NCBI RefSeq assembly: GCF_002155685.1
Contig: NZ_MUYK01000016.1
Coordinates: 1 to 51,709, forward strand
DNA from: Erythrobacter colymbi
GTDB taxonomy: Bacteria > Pseudomonadota > Alphaproteobacteria > Sphingomonadales > Sphingomonadaceae
Direction of reading: 5' to 3'
DNA: 51,709 bases
The translations under genes and the position numbers were made by a program. Positions 1 through 9,800 of the stretch are shown here, one piece after another (positions within the stretch are counted from its first letter, which is position 1; each line of letters opens with the position of its first letter). A model generated the notes under the pieces. The model saw only the letters and a list, made by a program, of their open reading frames with translations, did no database searches and had not been told where the DNA came from.

Positions 1-74
1 TGTCCGTCGTCAGAACATTTGGCACAGGTCGCGGCGTAAATTAGCGGAGTGCGGGCCTCGTCTGTTGTTGGGTT

Positions 75-1055
75 TTAGGCGGCGAGCTTACGGTGTTGCA
101 AGCGCCGATGTTCAATGGTCTGTCGCTTGATCCTTTCGCGTTGTTTGATGATGGCTGGTGCCCTGCCGAAGTAGGCGTCTGCGGGCGTCACGTTGTTTAG
201 GCTCTCGTGGTATCGGCGGTGGTTGTAGTGCTCGACGAAGGTCTCGATCTGGGCCTCAAGGTCGCCGGGCAGGAAGTAGTTCTCGAGCAGGATGCGGTTT
301 TTAAGGGTCTGGTGCCAGCGCTCGATCTTGCCCTGGGTCTGGGGGTGCATCGGGGCGCCGCGCACGTGGCTCATCTTGTTGGCCTCGATGTATTCAGCCA
401 GTTCGCCCGCGATGTAGCTGGGACCATTGTCGCTGAGCAGCCGGGGCTTGTGCAACACCGTGGCGCTGTCGCATCCGGATGCGACCAACGCTACATCCAG
501 CGTGTCGGTCACATCCTCGGCCCGCATGTTGGTGCACAACTTCCAGGCGATGATGTAGCGCGAGAAGTCGTCGAGCACGGTGGAGAGATACATCCAGCCC
601 CACCCGATGATCTTGAAGTAGGTAAAATCGGTCTGCCACATCTCGTTCGGCCGGGTCGTCTTGGTATGGAACGCATCAGCCGCTTTCACCACGACGTATG
701 CCGGGCTGGTGATCAGATCGTGGGCCTTGAGCAGGCGGTAAACCGTAGCTTCGGACACAAAGTATTGGCGCTCATCGGTAAATCGCACCGCCAGTTCGCG
801 CGGTGACAGCTCGGACTGCTCCAGCGCCATTTCGACGATCTGGTCCTGCACCTCGGGCGCGATCCGGTTCCACACCCGGCCTGGAGCCGATGGCCGATCC
901 GCCAACGCCTCCGGGCCGCCTGCGAGGTAGCGGTCATACCAGCGGTAGAACGTCCGCCGGGCGATGCCGAGTTGGTCCAGCGTTCGCTTGGCAGGCAGGT
1001 GGGACTGCTCGACGATCCTGATGATCTCGAGCTTCTCGGATGCGGGATACCTCAT
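75..1055 (-). CDS. IS3-family transposase OrfB (DDE integrase core)
   Basis: This is the catalytic part of the IS3 transposase, 326 residues. The N-terminal third is a helix-turn-helix region (about residues 5-50, with RRTFYRWYDRY). The rve integrase core follows, with WQTDF (D143), SDNGPS (D209) and KIERWHQ (E245); the D209-35-E245 spacing is the IS3 signature. The ATG at 1055 overlaps the orfA stop as ATGA. The frame is also open further upstream across an A7 run at about 1083-1089 inside orfA, the usual place for a -1 programmed frameshift giving the OrfAB fusion that performs transposition. No internal stop is seen, so the element may be active. Confidence 0.93.
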   Translation of the reverse strand: MRYPASEKLEIIRIVEQSHLPAKRTLDQLGIARRTFYRWYDRYLAGGPEALADRPSAPGRVWNRIAPEVQDQIVEMALEQSELSPRELAVRFTDERQYFVSEATVYRLLKAHDLITSPAYVVVKAADAFHTKTTRPNEMWQTDFTYFKIIGWGWMYLSTVLDDFSRYIIAWKLCTNMRAEDVTDTLDVALVASGCDSATVLHKPRLLSDNGPSYIAGELAEYIEANKMSHVRGAPMHPQTQGKIERWHQTLKNRILLENYFLPGDLEAQIETFVEHYNHRRYHESLNNVTPADAYFGRAPAIIKQRERIKRQTIEHRRLQHRKLAA

Positions 1056-1441
1056 TCTTCGTCGCCCCCATCCGCGATCATGCTTTTTTTGAGCAAACGG
1101 TTTTCCAGCGTCAGGTCGGCCACGCATTCCTTCAGGGCGCGGGCTTCGCGGCGCAGATCCTGCACCTCGCCAGTGGTCGCGGCACGGGCGGTATCACCGG
1201 CCAACCGGCGCTTACCTGCTTCCATAAACTCCTTCGACCAAGTGTAATACAGGCTCTGGGCGATGCCTTCCTTGCGGCACAGCTCTGCGATGCTGTCCTC
1301 ACCACGCAGGCCGTCCAGCACGATGCGGATCTTTTCTTCGGCAGAGAAATGGCGCCGGGTTGCTCGGCGGATATCCTTGACCACCCGCTCAGCTGGGGCC
1401 TTCTTGGGAGGGGATTTTTTCACGGAGGGTTGGGTCTTCAT
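1052..1441 (-). CDS. IS3-family OrfA (HTH and leucine zipper)
   Basis: This 129-residue protein binds the IS ends. A Lys/Pro-rich N-terminus precedes a helix-turn-helix (FSAEEKIRIVLDGLRGED through GIAQSLYYTWSKEF). It ends in a short coiled coil (LKECVADLTLENRLLKKSM), the usual OrfA dimerisation zipper. I chose the ATG at 1441 because GAAGGA lies about 7 bases upstream; an in-frame ATG at 1474 is less well placed. The A7 run near the end of the zipper (1083-1089) is the likely -1 frameshift site joining it to OrfB. Confidence 0.9.
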   Translation of the reverse strand: MKTQPSVKKSPPKKAPAERVVKDIRRATRRHFSAEEKIRIVLDGLRGEDSIAELCRKEGIAQSLYYTWSKEFMEAGKRRLAGDTARAATTGEVQDLRREARALKECVADLTLENRLLKKSMIADGGDEE

Positions 1442-1526
1442 CTTCGTTCCTTCGTCACTACGACGAAGCCCCAACCCTCCTTAAATCACAACCTCAAATC
1501 TGTGCCATTGGTGCTGACGGGGGACA

Positions 1527-1857
1527 CGTCGTGTTTCGGGGCTTCCCGAACAATTCGGCCAAGCACTTCATCGCCGGGATGAGCAAGGTCATCAGCAATG
1601 ACGACCAGTTCGCCTCGATCGGCGTCGATCCGCGTCTGTTTCGTGCTTTCGGTATCCAGGCGGTCCCGACCTATGTGGCGGTCTCGAGCGACTTCATGCC
1701 ATGCGACGGCCTGAATTGCACCACCACCCCGCCGCCCTTCGACGCCATGAGCGGTAACGTCACCGTGCGCTATGCGCTCGAGACCTTCTCCGACGATAAT
1801 GGCCCGGGCGCGCTGGTTGCGCGCACTGCGTTGGCCAATATGGCGCGCGCGCGGTGA
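1527..1857 (+). pseudogene. trbC: trbC, 3' fragment (F-type pilus assembly), truncated by IS3
   Basis: This is the C-terminal part, about 109 residues, of an F-type TrbC, a periplasmic protein needed for F-pilus assembly. The retained part carries RGFPNNS, the GVDPRLFRAFGIQAVPTYV stretch typical of its thioredoxin-like C-terminus, and ALETFSDDN. The reading frame runs directly out of the IS right end at 1526, so the start and N-terminal half are missing from the window. Its stop overlaps the traN start (GTGA), which confirms the original operon order. The fragment is unlikely to be functional; whether the IS blocks downstream expression is unknown. Confidence 0.85.
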
Positions 1858-3899
1858 GGGTAGGGCTCGCCTCGACCCTGGCAGGTGCCGCGTGTCTCGC
1901 ACTAACCATGCCGTTAGCCGCTTTGGCCCAATCGGCGCAGCCTGCCCCCAGCGGCGGTTTTTACGATTTCGATGACTACACCTATTTTCCGCCAGCGCAG
2001 CCGCAACGCAATCCACTTGAACCGATACTCCCTGTGCTGCCCGACGATCCGATCACGACGATCGATCCTCTGCCTGCGCCGACCCCCGCGCCGTCGCCCG
2101 TTCCGAATCCCACCCCCAGCCCCACCCCCGCGCCATCACCGTTCAGCCCGCCGCCCTCGGGCGGAGGGGGAGGGGGGACAGTCCCGGTTGCTCCCTATGT
2201 TCCTGGAGGCCCGCTTACTTTTCCCAAGGGCGACATCAACGCGGCCAAGGCCGACGGCAAGGCGTTCGGCACCGGCGCTCGTTCCGACAATCGGCAGATT
2301 ACGACCTCGACCAGTCTCACGGGGACGATCCCCGGATACACAGGCCAGAGGCTTCCCGAAGAGGCGCTTGGCGATGATCCGGATCGGCTGACGTCGCAGG
2401 GGGCCGCGGGAGCGCTGGGCAGTGATCCATGGCGTCTTGTGACCAACCCTGATCGGACAGTCGTCACGCTTGACCGGGACGGCCTGTTGCGTGCGCGGGC
2501 GGTCGAGGAAGACCCTGACGCCTATCTGGCAGGTTCGAGCCTTGGCGCTGCGAATGCGCAGTGTCAGCCGCTGCCGCCCTCCGGTGCGGGCACCGAGTAT
2601 TACGAGGCTACCTGCGAGCAGGGTGCGAAGCCAATCGATGAGGCTCGTACGTGCCGTGTCCCGCTGGTCGTTCAGGCCGATGGTTCGCAGTATTGGGAGT
2701 ACAGCTGCTATTCCGATGAGCCCCAGCCCGGCCATGCCGGCGTCTGTTGGAACATCGCGAGTGCGCTTCAGGGCGGCGGCTGCACCCTCATCGACCGCGA
2801 GAGGATCGGATTTTCCTGCCTGCAATGGGTCTATCCTGAAAGGGGAGGTCGCCCTTGGTGCGCCGAGCCCGGTGGCCCCAATTTTCGCGAGGTTTGGTCT
2901 TGCCCCGCGCAGCTCCCCGGGGTGCGCGGTGGGTTCCTTCGCAACACCACCCGGATTGTCAGCGAGACCCGTGATGAGGCGATGTGTCAGGCGGCGACCG
3001 ATGGTCTGACCTGCACCCAGTCAGGCGAGGTCTGCACCGGACAGCCTGAGACCCGGACCATCAACGGACTTGCTGTCACGCGGTCGTGCTGGGAGTGGGA
3101 GCGCACCTATCAGTGTTCGGGGACGACGCAGGCGTCGGACTGTGGAGACATTGTGGGCAACCCGCAATGCACTTTCCTGCGGGAGGAGTGCCTTGACGAT
3201 CCTCAGGAGGGAGCCTGTCAGGTTGCCACGCGGGTTTATCGTTGCCCGATCCCGGGCGGCGGCACCACCGATCCGGCGCAGTATATCTGCGGCGACGACG
3301 TCTACTGCATCGACGGCGAGTGTGAGCCTATCGAGCGCGAGGCCTCGACCGAATTCAAGGATGCGCTCGTTGGCCTCCACACGCTCGGACAGGCCAATGC
3401 CGAGTTCAACGAGGCCGACTTCACCCTGTTTTCGGGCTCGCGTGAGACCTGCTCGAAGAAGGTGTTTGGACTGTCGAACTGCTGTTCGGGGAAGGGCGTC
3501 CCCCTGCTGACACCCTTTCTTTGCAATGCCGCCGAGCGTGAGCTCGACAAGAAGGACGACAAGGGTCTGTGTCACAGGGTCGGATCTTATTGTTCGAGCC
3601 GTGTGCTGGGCGTCTGCACGACGCGAAGGGATGCCTATTGCTGCTTTGAATCCAAATTGAGCCGCATCCTGCAGCAGCAGGGTCGTACCCAGATTGGTAA
3701 GCCGTGGGGCGCGCCGAAGAGCGAGACCTGCAAGGGCTTCACCCTCGAAGAGTTCTCCCGGCTCGACCTGGCGGTGATGGATTTCACCGAGGTCTACGCC
3801 GACTTTCTCGACGCTGCGAAGGTCCCAGATGAATTGGACACGTCCCGGCAAATCCAGCAACGCATAGAGGACTATTTGCAGCAAAATGGACGGCCATAA
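1854..3899 (+). CDS. traN: TraN, outer-membrane mating-pair stabilisation protein
   Basis: This 681-residue F-type TraN homologue would contact the recipient surface and stabilise mating pairs. A signal peptide occupies residues 1 to about 25 (hydrophobic run ending LAALAQ). A low-complexity Pro-rich linker (alternating P, T, A, S, ending in a Gly run) covers about residues 60-112. The rest is Cys-rich, with many dispersed cysteines, as in TraN, whose disulfides need periplasmic oxidation. The GTG start at 1854 overlaps the trbC stop by 4 bases; the stop overlaps the next ATG (TAATG). TraN, TraF and TraH in this order are diagnostic of F-type systems. The Pro/Ser linker is longer than in the F plasmid protein; that comparison is from memory. 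Confidence 0.9.
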   Translation: MRVGLASTLAGAACLALTMPLAALAQSAQPAPSGGFYDFDDYTYFPPAQPQRNPLEPILPVLPDDPITTIDPLPAPTPAPSPVPNPTPSPTPAPSPFSPPPSGGGGGGTVPVAPYVPGGPLTFPKGDINAAKADGKAFGTGARSDNRQITTSTSLTGTIPGYTGQRLPEEALGDDPDRLTSQGAAGALGSDPWRLVTNPDRTVVTLDRDGLLRARAVEEDPDAYLAGSSLGAANAQCQPLPPSGAGTEYYEATCEQGAKPIDEARTCRVPLVVQADGSQYWEYSCYSDEPQPGHAGVCWNIASALQGGGCTLIDRERIGFSCLQWVYPERGGRPWCAEPGGPNFREVWSCPAQLPGVRGGFLRNTTRIVSETRDEAMCQAATDGLTCTQSGEVCTGQPETRTINGLAVTRSCWEWERTYQCSGTTQASDCGDIVGNPQCTFLREECLDDPQEGACQVATRVYRCPIPGGGTTDPAQYICGDDVYCIDGECEPIEREASTEFKDALVGLHTLGQANAEFNEADFTLFSGSRETCSKKVFGLSNCCSGKGVPLLTPFLCNAAERELDKKDDKGLCHRVGSYCSSRVLGVCTTRRDAYCCFESKLSRILQQQGRTQIGKPWGAPKSETCKGFTLEEFSRLDLAVMDFTEVYADFLDAAKVPDELDTSRQIQQRIEDYLQQNGRP

Positions 3900-4501
3900 T
3901 GGAAACCGTAACCCCGCTCTCCAGCGGACGTGCGTTGCCCGACCTCAGTGTGGTCGAGTTCGCGATCATGATTGCTTTGATGCGCCTCGGCCCGCAGCCA
4001 GCGCCTGTATTGCTGCCGACCCTATCGGATTGGTTCGGCTTTGCAATTTCGCTCGGCCACATCCGCCCTTCTCTTCGCAGGCTCGAGCATCAGGGTTACC
4101 TGACGACGCTGGAGGACGGGACGCTGCGTCCTCGCCGGGCAGCGTCCGAGCCTGTGGCGCTCTCGTTTACCGCGCTGATCCGAATCGTCGGAAGCGAGTT
4201 CGGCCGTGCGCTGAAGAAGGTCGATCCGCCGCTTCTGGCGCATCTCGCGAAGAAATCCGTGGAGGACGAGGCGGTCGAAGCCGAGGAGGCCCTGCGCAAG
4301 CGGCAGGGCAAGCCGAACCTCACGGACGTGCAGCGCGAGGGCATTCGCGAGCACGCCCGGCACGAGGCGCGGGTTACCCGCGAGGCTTCCCGCAAGGTCA
4401 AGCCTGGGGCCGGGACGGTCGGCCGCAAGAGCGCTGGCAAGGGCAAGGGCAAGGGCAAGGGCAAGGGGCAGGAGGCCCCGAGCGACAGCAGCAAGGAATA
4501 G
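3899..4501 (+). CDS. Winged-helix-like protein with Lys/Gly-rich tail, inside tra operon
   Basis: This 200-residue protein is not a known F-system component. Residues about 15-75 look like a PadR/MarR-type winged helix (LSVVEFAIMIALMRLG, then HIRPSLRRLEHQGYL followed by a beta wing and an Arg-rich stretch). The second half is highly charged, and residues about 178-191 are a KGKGKGKGKG tail coded by a hexanucleotide repeat. The ATG overlaps the traN stop, and traF begins 4 bases after its stop, so it is co-transcribed and probably translationally coupled. A DNA-binding regulator or accessory of conjugation is plausible; this is inference from fold-like pattern only. No signal peptide, so cytoplasmic. 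Confidence 0.72.
   Translation: METVTPLSSGRALPDLSVVEFAIMIALMRLGPQPAPVLLPTLSDWFGFAISLGHIRPSLRRLEHQGYLTTLEDGTLRPRRAASEPVALSFTALIRIVGSEFGRALKKVDPPLLAHLAKKSVEDEAVEAEEALRKRQGKPNLTDVQREGIREHARHEARVTREASRKVKPGAGTVGRKSAGKGKGKGKGKGQEAPSDSSKE
4436..4468 (+). repeat. GGGCAA hexanucleotide tandem repeat in coding sequence
   Basis: Four exact GGGCAA units (4441-4464) are flanked by partial copies. They encode the KG repeats at the C-terminus of the winged-helix-like protein. Because the unit is 6 bases, copy-number change by slippage would change tail length without shifting frame. Confidence 0.9.
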
Positions 4502-4505
4502 GGCT

Positions 4506-5333
4506 ATGAAACGGATATTGGGCGGTGTGCTGAGCGCGGCGATCCTCAGCACGGCAATCGCGCCTTCCTTCGTGATGGCGCAGGTGAGCGACGAGGGCGA
4601 CGACGGTCTCATCCGGGTTCAGCAAGGCGATGATTTCTATTGCCGCGAGCGCAACCTGGGCCAGTGGTTCTACTGCGAGAAGCCCAAGCCCGATCCTGAC
4701 AGTCCTCCCCAGAACCAGCCCAACTTCCCGGCCGCCGCCCGGCTCAAGGCGATCAGCGAAAAGCTCGACGAGCTTAAGGCGAGGGCGATCCTCGAGCCCA
4801 CCACGCAGAACGTGCAGGCCTATATCTCCTTCCAGCGCGAGCAGCTCGACCGGGCTTCGGACTTTGCCGACGTCTGGCGCCGCGCGATCTGGCAGAACCC
4901 CGAGCTCGACTACACGCTCGAGCGGCCCATCAATGCGCTCGGCAAGAAGACTTGGACGACGCAGCGCACTGCGCAGCGCGACGCTGCGTTGGCGGCTATC
5001 AGCCAGCGCTACGGCGTCTTCTATTTCTACTCCTCCGGCTGCGCGGCCTGCGAGGTGTTCTCGCCCATCATGAGGGGCGTCTCCGACCGGTTCGGCATGA
5101 CCGTCATGGCGGTCTCGATCGATGGCGGCCCGAACGCTGCATTCCCCAACTACCTGATCGATACGGGTCAATTCGAGGCGATGGGGATGGCGGGCAAGCA
5201 GGTGCCGGCGCTCGTGCTTTTCGACACCGTGACCAAGCAGCCGATGCCGATCGGTTACGGGGTCATGGCCGCCGATGATGTTATGGACCGGATCTTCACC
5301 CTCACCAACACCGAGCCGGGGAGTGACTTCTGA
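4506..5333 (+). CDS. traF: TraF, periplasmic thioredoxin-fold pilus assembly protein
   Basis: This is a 275-residue F-type TraF. A signal peptide (residues 1-25, MKRILGG to VMAQ) sends it to the periplasm. The C-terminal half is a thioredoxin-like domain with YGVFYFYSSGC and a CAAC pair (C179/C182), then a cis-Pro region (AGKQVPALVLF). The F plasmid TraF lacks the active-site CxxC, whereas many other F-type TraF proteins keep it, so this one is probably redox-active and could help fold Cys-rich TraN and TraH. The ATG lies 4 bases after the previous stop, and the stop overlaps traH as TGATG. Length fits the family. Confidence 0.9.
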   Translation: MKRILGGVLSAAILSTAIAPSFVMAQVSDEGDDGLIRVQQGDDFYCRERNLGQWFYCEKPKPDPDSPPQNQPNFPAAARLKAISEKLDELKARAILEPTTQNVQAYISFQREQLDRASDFADVWRRAIWQNPELDYTLERPINALGKKTWTTQRTAQRDAALAAISQRYGVFYFYSSGCAACEVFSPIMRGVSDRFGMTVMAVSIDGGPNAAFPNYLIDTGQFEAMGMAGKQVPALVLFDTVTKQPMPIGYGVMAADDVMDRIFTLTNTEPGSDF

Positions 5334-6790
5334 TGAGCCGTTCTGAACAATCCTTCTGGCGCCGCGGCTTTCGCATCGCCGGATGTTCGCTCGCTTGCCT
5401 TGCTGCTTTGAGCATGTCGGCGTCGCCCGCTCTTGCCAATGTCGAGGGCGCGATGAATTCGTACTTCAACTCGGCAGGGGCAGCGGCCAATGGCACCGGG
5501 CCCTCGGCTTTCGACGGGCAGGCGGCCGGTTATTACTCAGGCGGCAGCCTTTGGACCCGCTTTCCGACCAAGCAGATCAATCCGGTGAATCTTCAACTGC
5601 CCCGCGCGAGCGGCGGCTGCGGCGGGATCGATCTGTTCGGTGGCTCCTTCAGCTTCATCAACACCGACGAGATCGTCGCGACCCTGAAGGCGACGGCCAA
5701 CAATGCGATCGGCTTCGCGTTCCAGCTCGCCATCGACTCCATCTCCGCTCAGATCGGCGGGGTGATGAAGGACATGTCCCACAAGATCCAGCAGATGAAC
5801 GAGTTCAACATGAACTCCTGCCAGTTTGCCCAGGAAGCGGTCGGAGCGCTCTGGCCCAAGATGGATGGTGCGAGCCAGACGATATGCCAGAACCTCGGTC
5901 GCAGCTCCGGTCTCTTCTCCGATGAGGCCAAGGCCCGGCACGAATGTCAGAATCAGAGTGCGCGCAACGCCGCGACCGACGGAAGCACCGATCCTCAGGC
6001 CGAGATCGCCAAGAGCAAGAACTATACGTGGAAGGCATTGATGAGCAATTCGGCGACGAGGCCGGACGAGGATTACGCCGAATGGCTGATGACGATGGTA
6101 GGCACGATCATCTACAATAAGCCGCAGAGCGATAGCGTCCCGGGGACGTTCCGCTTCATTGCACCAGCGAGCTGGGACACCTACACCGCGCTTCTCGACG
6201 GCACGTCAGTTGCGCCCGCTCAGATTTATCGTTGCAGCGATGGAAGCGGTCCCGACCAATGTCTCAACCCGCAGCCAAGGCCACTGAATGTCGGCCCCAA
6301 TACGGCCTACAAGGCGCGAGTGAAGGCGATGATGCAAAGCATCGCTGGGAAGATCCGCAACAACACATCCTTGTCGAACGACGAGGTCAATCTCCTCGGC
6401 CTGTCCTCGATCCCGATCTACAAGATTCTGGTCGTCAACGCTGCGTCACAATTCGGCCTCGGCGCAGGCGAACTCGACTCGCTCGCCGAGATCGTCGCGG
6501 TCGAGGTCCTGCTCGGCAATATCGATCGCATGCTCGATGACATCGCCCGTTCGCAGATCGGCTTCGATGCGCCCGAGCAGAAGAACTTCGATGATTGGCG
6601 CCGTCAGGTGCAGGATGTGCGCATCAACCTGAACGCCAAGCGGGTCGAAATGTCGGGCAAGCTGAGCGACACCTATCAGATCATCCAGCGCACGCAGCTT
6701 CTGGAGGCGTCGCTGAAAAACACCATGAGTCCGCAGATATCGGCATCCCTGCGGTTCGGTCGCGGCCTTTCGGCGCAAGGCATCAGGTAG
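5333..6790 (+). CDS. traH: TraH, F-type pilus assembly protein
   Basis: This 485-residue TraH homologue is part of the periplasmic pilus assembly and retraction group in F-type systems. A long N-terminal signal (residues 1-35, ending SPALANVEG) is followed by the conserved opening of mature TraH (Asn/Gly/Ala-rich, with YYSGGSLWTRFP). The motif GGCGGIDLFGGSFSFINTDE at about residues 93-112 is highly characteristic of the family. Cysteines at the GGCGG motif and in NMNSCQFAQ probably form disulfides. The start overlaps the traF stop, and traG follows after a 33-base gap. Confidence 0.92.
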   Translation: MSRSEQSFWRRGFRIAGCSLACLAALSMSASPALANVEGAMNSYFNSAGAAANGTGPSAFDGQAAGYYSGGSLWTRFPTKQINPVNLQLPRASGGCGGIDLFGGSFSFINTDEIVATLKATANNAIGFAFQLAIDSISAQIGGVMKDMSHKIQQMNEFNMNSCQFAQEAVGALWPKMDGASQTICQNLGRSSGLFSDEAKARHECQNQSARNAATDGSTDPQAEIAKSKNYTWKALMSNSATRPDEDYAEWLMTMVGTIIYNKPQSDSVPGTFRFIAPASWDTYTALLDGTSVAPAQIYRCSDGSGPDQCLNPQPRPLNVGPNTAYKARVKAMMQSIAGKIRNNTSLSNDEVNLLGLSSIPIYKILVVNAASQFGLGAGELDSLAEIVAVEVLLGNIDRMLDDIARSQIGFDAPEQKNFDDWRRQVQDVRINLNAKRVEMSGKLSDTYQIIQRTQLLEASLKNTMSPQISASLRFGRGLSAQGIR

Positions 6791-6823
6791 ACCCTTTGGC
6801 GGGTGTGAGGGAAGGGTAGGGCG

Positions 6824-9800
6824 ATGCTTGAGGTCTTTACGGTCGGCGGCGGCGAGTACATCGTCAACGTCCTCAATGCCGTCGCCGCATGGTCTGGCGG
6901 GGGGGGCTTCCGCTCCATGATCCAGGTCGTGTTCGTGATGGGCCTGATCTACTCGCTGCTGGTGCTCGCCTTCAATTTCGACTGGCGGGCATGGCTGAAC
7001 TGGTTCCTGCAAGCGACCGCCATCTACATGATGTTGCTGGTGCCGACCGTGACCATCAAGGTCACCGATCGCATCGACCCGGGCCTTGCTCCTGCTACGG
7101 TCGCCAATGTGCCCTTGGGGTTAGGTGTTATGGCATCTTTCACCAGTCAGTTCGGGGACTGGATGACGCGCACCGCAGAAACCGTATTTGTCATGCCCGA
7201 CGCGCTTAAGATGACCAACAATGGCATCATCTATGGTGCCCGCCTGCTCGAGAAGGCGCAGACATTCCAGATCACGGATCCCATTTTCCGCGCCAATCTC
7301 GACGAGCAATTTAAGCAATGCGTCTTCTATGACGTGCTGCTCGGCTTTAAGCCGATGGAAACGCTCACGACCAGCAACAATCTTTGGCGCGATATCGGGC
7401 CGGGTAGTCCGGCGCGTGCCCAGAAATTCCTTGCTCGAAGCGGGACGACAGTGACGTCGTCGATCATTCGGTGCGACGCAGCCTATGCAGCGCTTGACGC
7501 ACAGTGGACTGCTGAAATCGATTCCGATCTGCCTCTGTTCGCGAAGGGTGCCTACCCCGATCTGCTCGACACCATTGCCGCGCAGCGCCTGAGAACGGAC
7601 CTCGGCATCGTCGCTGGAAGCCTGCACGGGACATCGACCGATCCCTACGCCTACCTTCAGCAGGTCTCGGTCATGGACGCCTTCATGGCAGCGCGCGAGA
7701 GCTTCTCCGATGCGGGCTGGGATGCCTATGCCGCCCAGCGCGCCGACGCGCAGGCACGCAACACCTACACCTCGATCGCGCAGCAAGCGATGACCTGGGT
7801 GCCGCTCCTCGGCATTGTTCTTCACGTCGTTTTCTACGCGATGTTCCCGGTGATCTTCCCGCTCTTTCTCTTCCCGCGCACCGGCGTCACGACATTGCGC
7901 GGCTATGGGATGGGGTTCTTCTATCTCGCGAGCTGGGGGCCGCTCTATGTGGTCCTCCATATGTTCGTGATGAACCGTGCCGCCAGCGCCTACGCGGCCG
8001 TCTCGCCCAATGGGCCGACGCTGCTCGTCAGCAATGGCATCACGAACGTGAATAATGACATCGCCACGATTGCCGGCTTCATGATGATGAGCGTGCCTTT
8101 CATCGCAGCAGGTATGGCGCGCGGCGCGATGGCGATCGCAGGCCAGGCGACATCGCTGCTCGGTCCGGCACAGGCTGCGGGGCAGGCTGCAGCCGCCGAG
8201 CGCACGCTCGGGAACTATGCTCTCGGCAACACCTCTTTCCAGAACCTTAGTGCGAACAACAGCAGCCTCAACAAGCACGATGACACGTTCAGAGTTGCTT
8301 CCGGCTTTGGGACGAGCTCCTTTACCGGCAGCAATGGCGTGATCACCAATGGCTTTGCGGATGGGTCGTCCGCCTTTGATGCCCGCCCGGCGATTTCGAG
8401 CTTCGCGACCACGCCGACGCGGACGAGCAGCTTCGAGCAACGGATCAACCAGACGTATTCGGAGGGGCAGTCGAACGTAGATCGGCTGAGCCGGGAGGCA
8501 TCCGAAAGCTGGTCGGCTGTCGCAAGCAGAGGCACCGACCTGATGAAGACGGCTGAGCGCCGTGCCTCGAGCGGAACCGAAAATGGGTCTGGCATCGCCA
8601 GTAGCATCAGCCGGATGAACACAGTTAGCGACAATCTCGCCTCCAAGCTGTCGACCACCTTCGGGTTTTCAGAGGCTGAGAGCCGTGAGATTGCCAACTC
8701 ATCTAACGTAACAGGGAGCGCGGATGCAGGCATCCATGCCGCTGGTACCTTGTGGCAAGACAAAGAAAATGGACATGCGCTTACTACGAAGGGGGATATC
8801 AGCGCAAAAATTGCGAGCATCGTCCAAGAGACAACTGGCCGTCGTGTTACAGCCGATCAGGCTTACAACGAAGTGCGGGACTTCGTCAGAAGCGAGATCA
8901 ATTCCGAGGAAGCTCGTTCAGCGCGAGACAGTTTCAGCCGAGACACGAGTTCGATCACCAATTCTACCGGGGAATCGCTCACAGAGCGCCTCGGGGCGAG
9001 CATCAGTCATGCCAATGAGGTCTCGGCCCGCTCTAGCAGGGCCGAGGAAGCTTTCGAACGCTTCAGCAAGGACAACTCGATCTCTGCCGGGTCGGGGTAC
9101 AGTGTGTCTGGCAATGACTCGCAGGAGTTCGCCAATTTCGCGACGGAGCGCCTGCTTTCCGACAGCACTCTGCGGCAATTCGGTCCTGTGCCCCAAATTC
9201 TTCATCCGCGAACGCCCGAGCAAGCTCAGGTTCGCGATGTGCTTCTCGGGGAGTTCGTCACCAAGAAGCATGACGAACTCAACCAGTTGCGGCGAGAGAT
9301 GGGCCTCGATACCCCCGGACCGCCGGGGCAAACCCTCGCTCCACCGCCACTGACTACCTCGGGTCAGGTGCAGAGCTTCGGTGAGCGGAATCGAGCAGCA
9401 GTTCGCGGGGAAGCGCCTGACGTGAGTGTCCGCGGAGACTCGGCGGACGCTGGTCTCGTGGGTGAGGTCGAGGGACGTATCACCAGCGGTGCTCAGCGCA
9501 TCGAAGCCGGGCGTAATGTTCTCGCTAACGAGAACTCGGCCGCACAAGGACGAGCAGCGGATCTCGCAACCTCAATATCTGATCGGGAGGACGGCGGCGT
9601 TTTGGGCAACATTCCCTATGTTTCTCCCTTGGTTGAAGGGACCTGGAATGGCGCAGGAAACGTCATTGGCTGGGCTGCCGACAAGATTGGTCTTGGGGGT
9701 GGCAAGAGCAGTGTTGCTCCTCTTGAGCCCGGTGAACGTGCGATTTTCCCTGTCAGCGGTCGCATCACGTCTGACATGGGCATGCGCAACCATCCCATCA

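Larger units (their letters stand above)
1..1526 (-). mobile_element. Complete IS3-family insertion sequence inside trbC
   Basis: Two overlapping minus-strand transposase frames (orfA, orfB) lie between imperfect terminal inverted repeats. The left end starts TGTCCGTCGTCAG at base 1. The right end, read inward from 1526, starts TGTCCCCCGTCAG. Both ends share GGCACAG about 20 bases in, so the repeat is about 27 bp. The element fills the window from its first base, and trbC coding sequence begins immediately at 1527. The target duplication cannot be checked because the left flank is outside the window. The two-frame layout, leucine-zipper orfA and DD(35)E orfB are standard for IS3. Confidence 0.93.

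Noticed and set aside
7121..8440. 439-codon minus-strand open frame opposite traG
   Set aside because: Arg/His-rich, without motifs, and opposite the conserved TraG membrane region.
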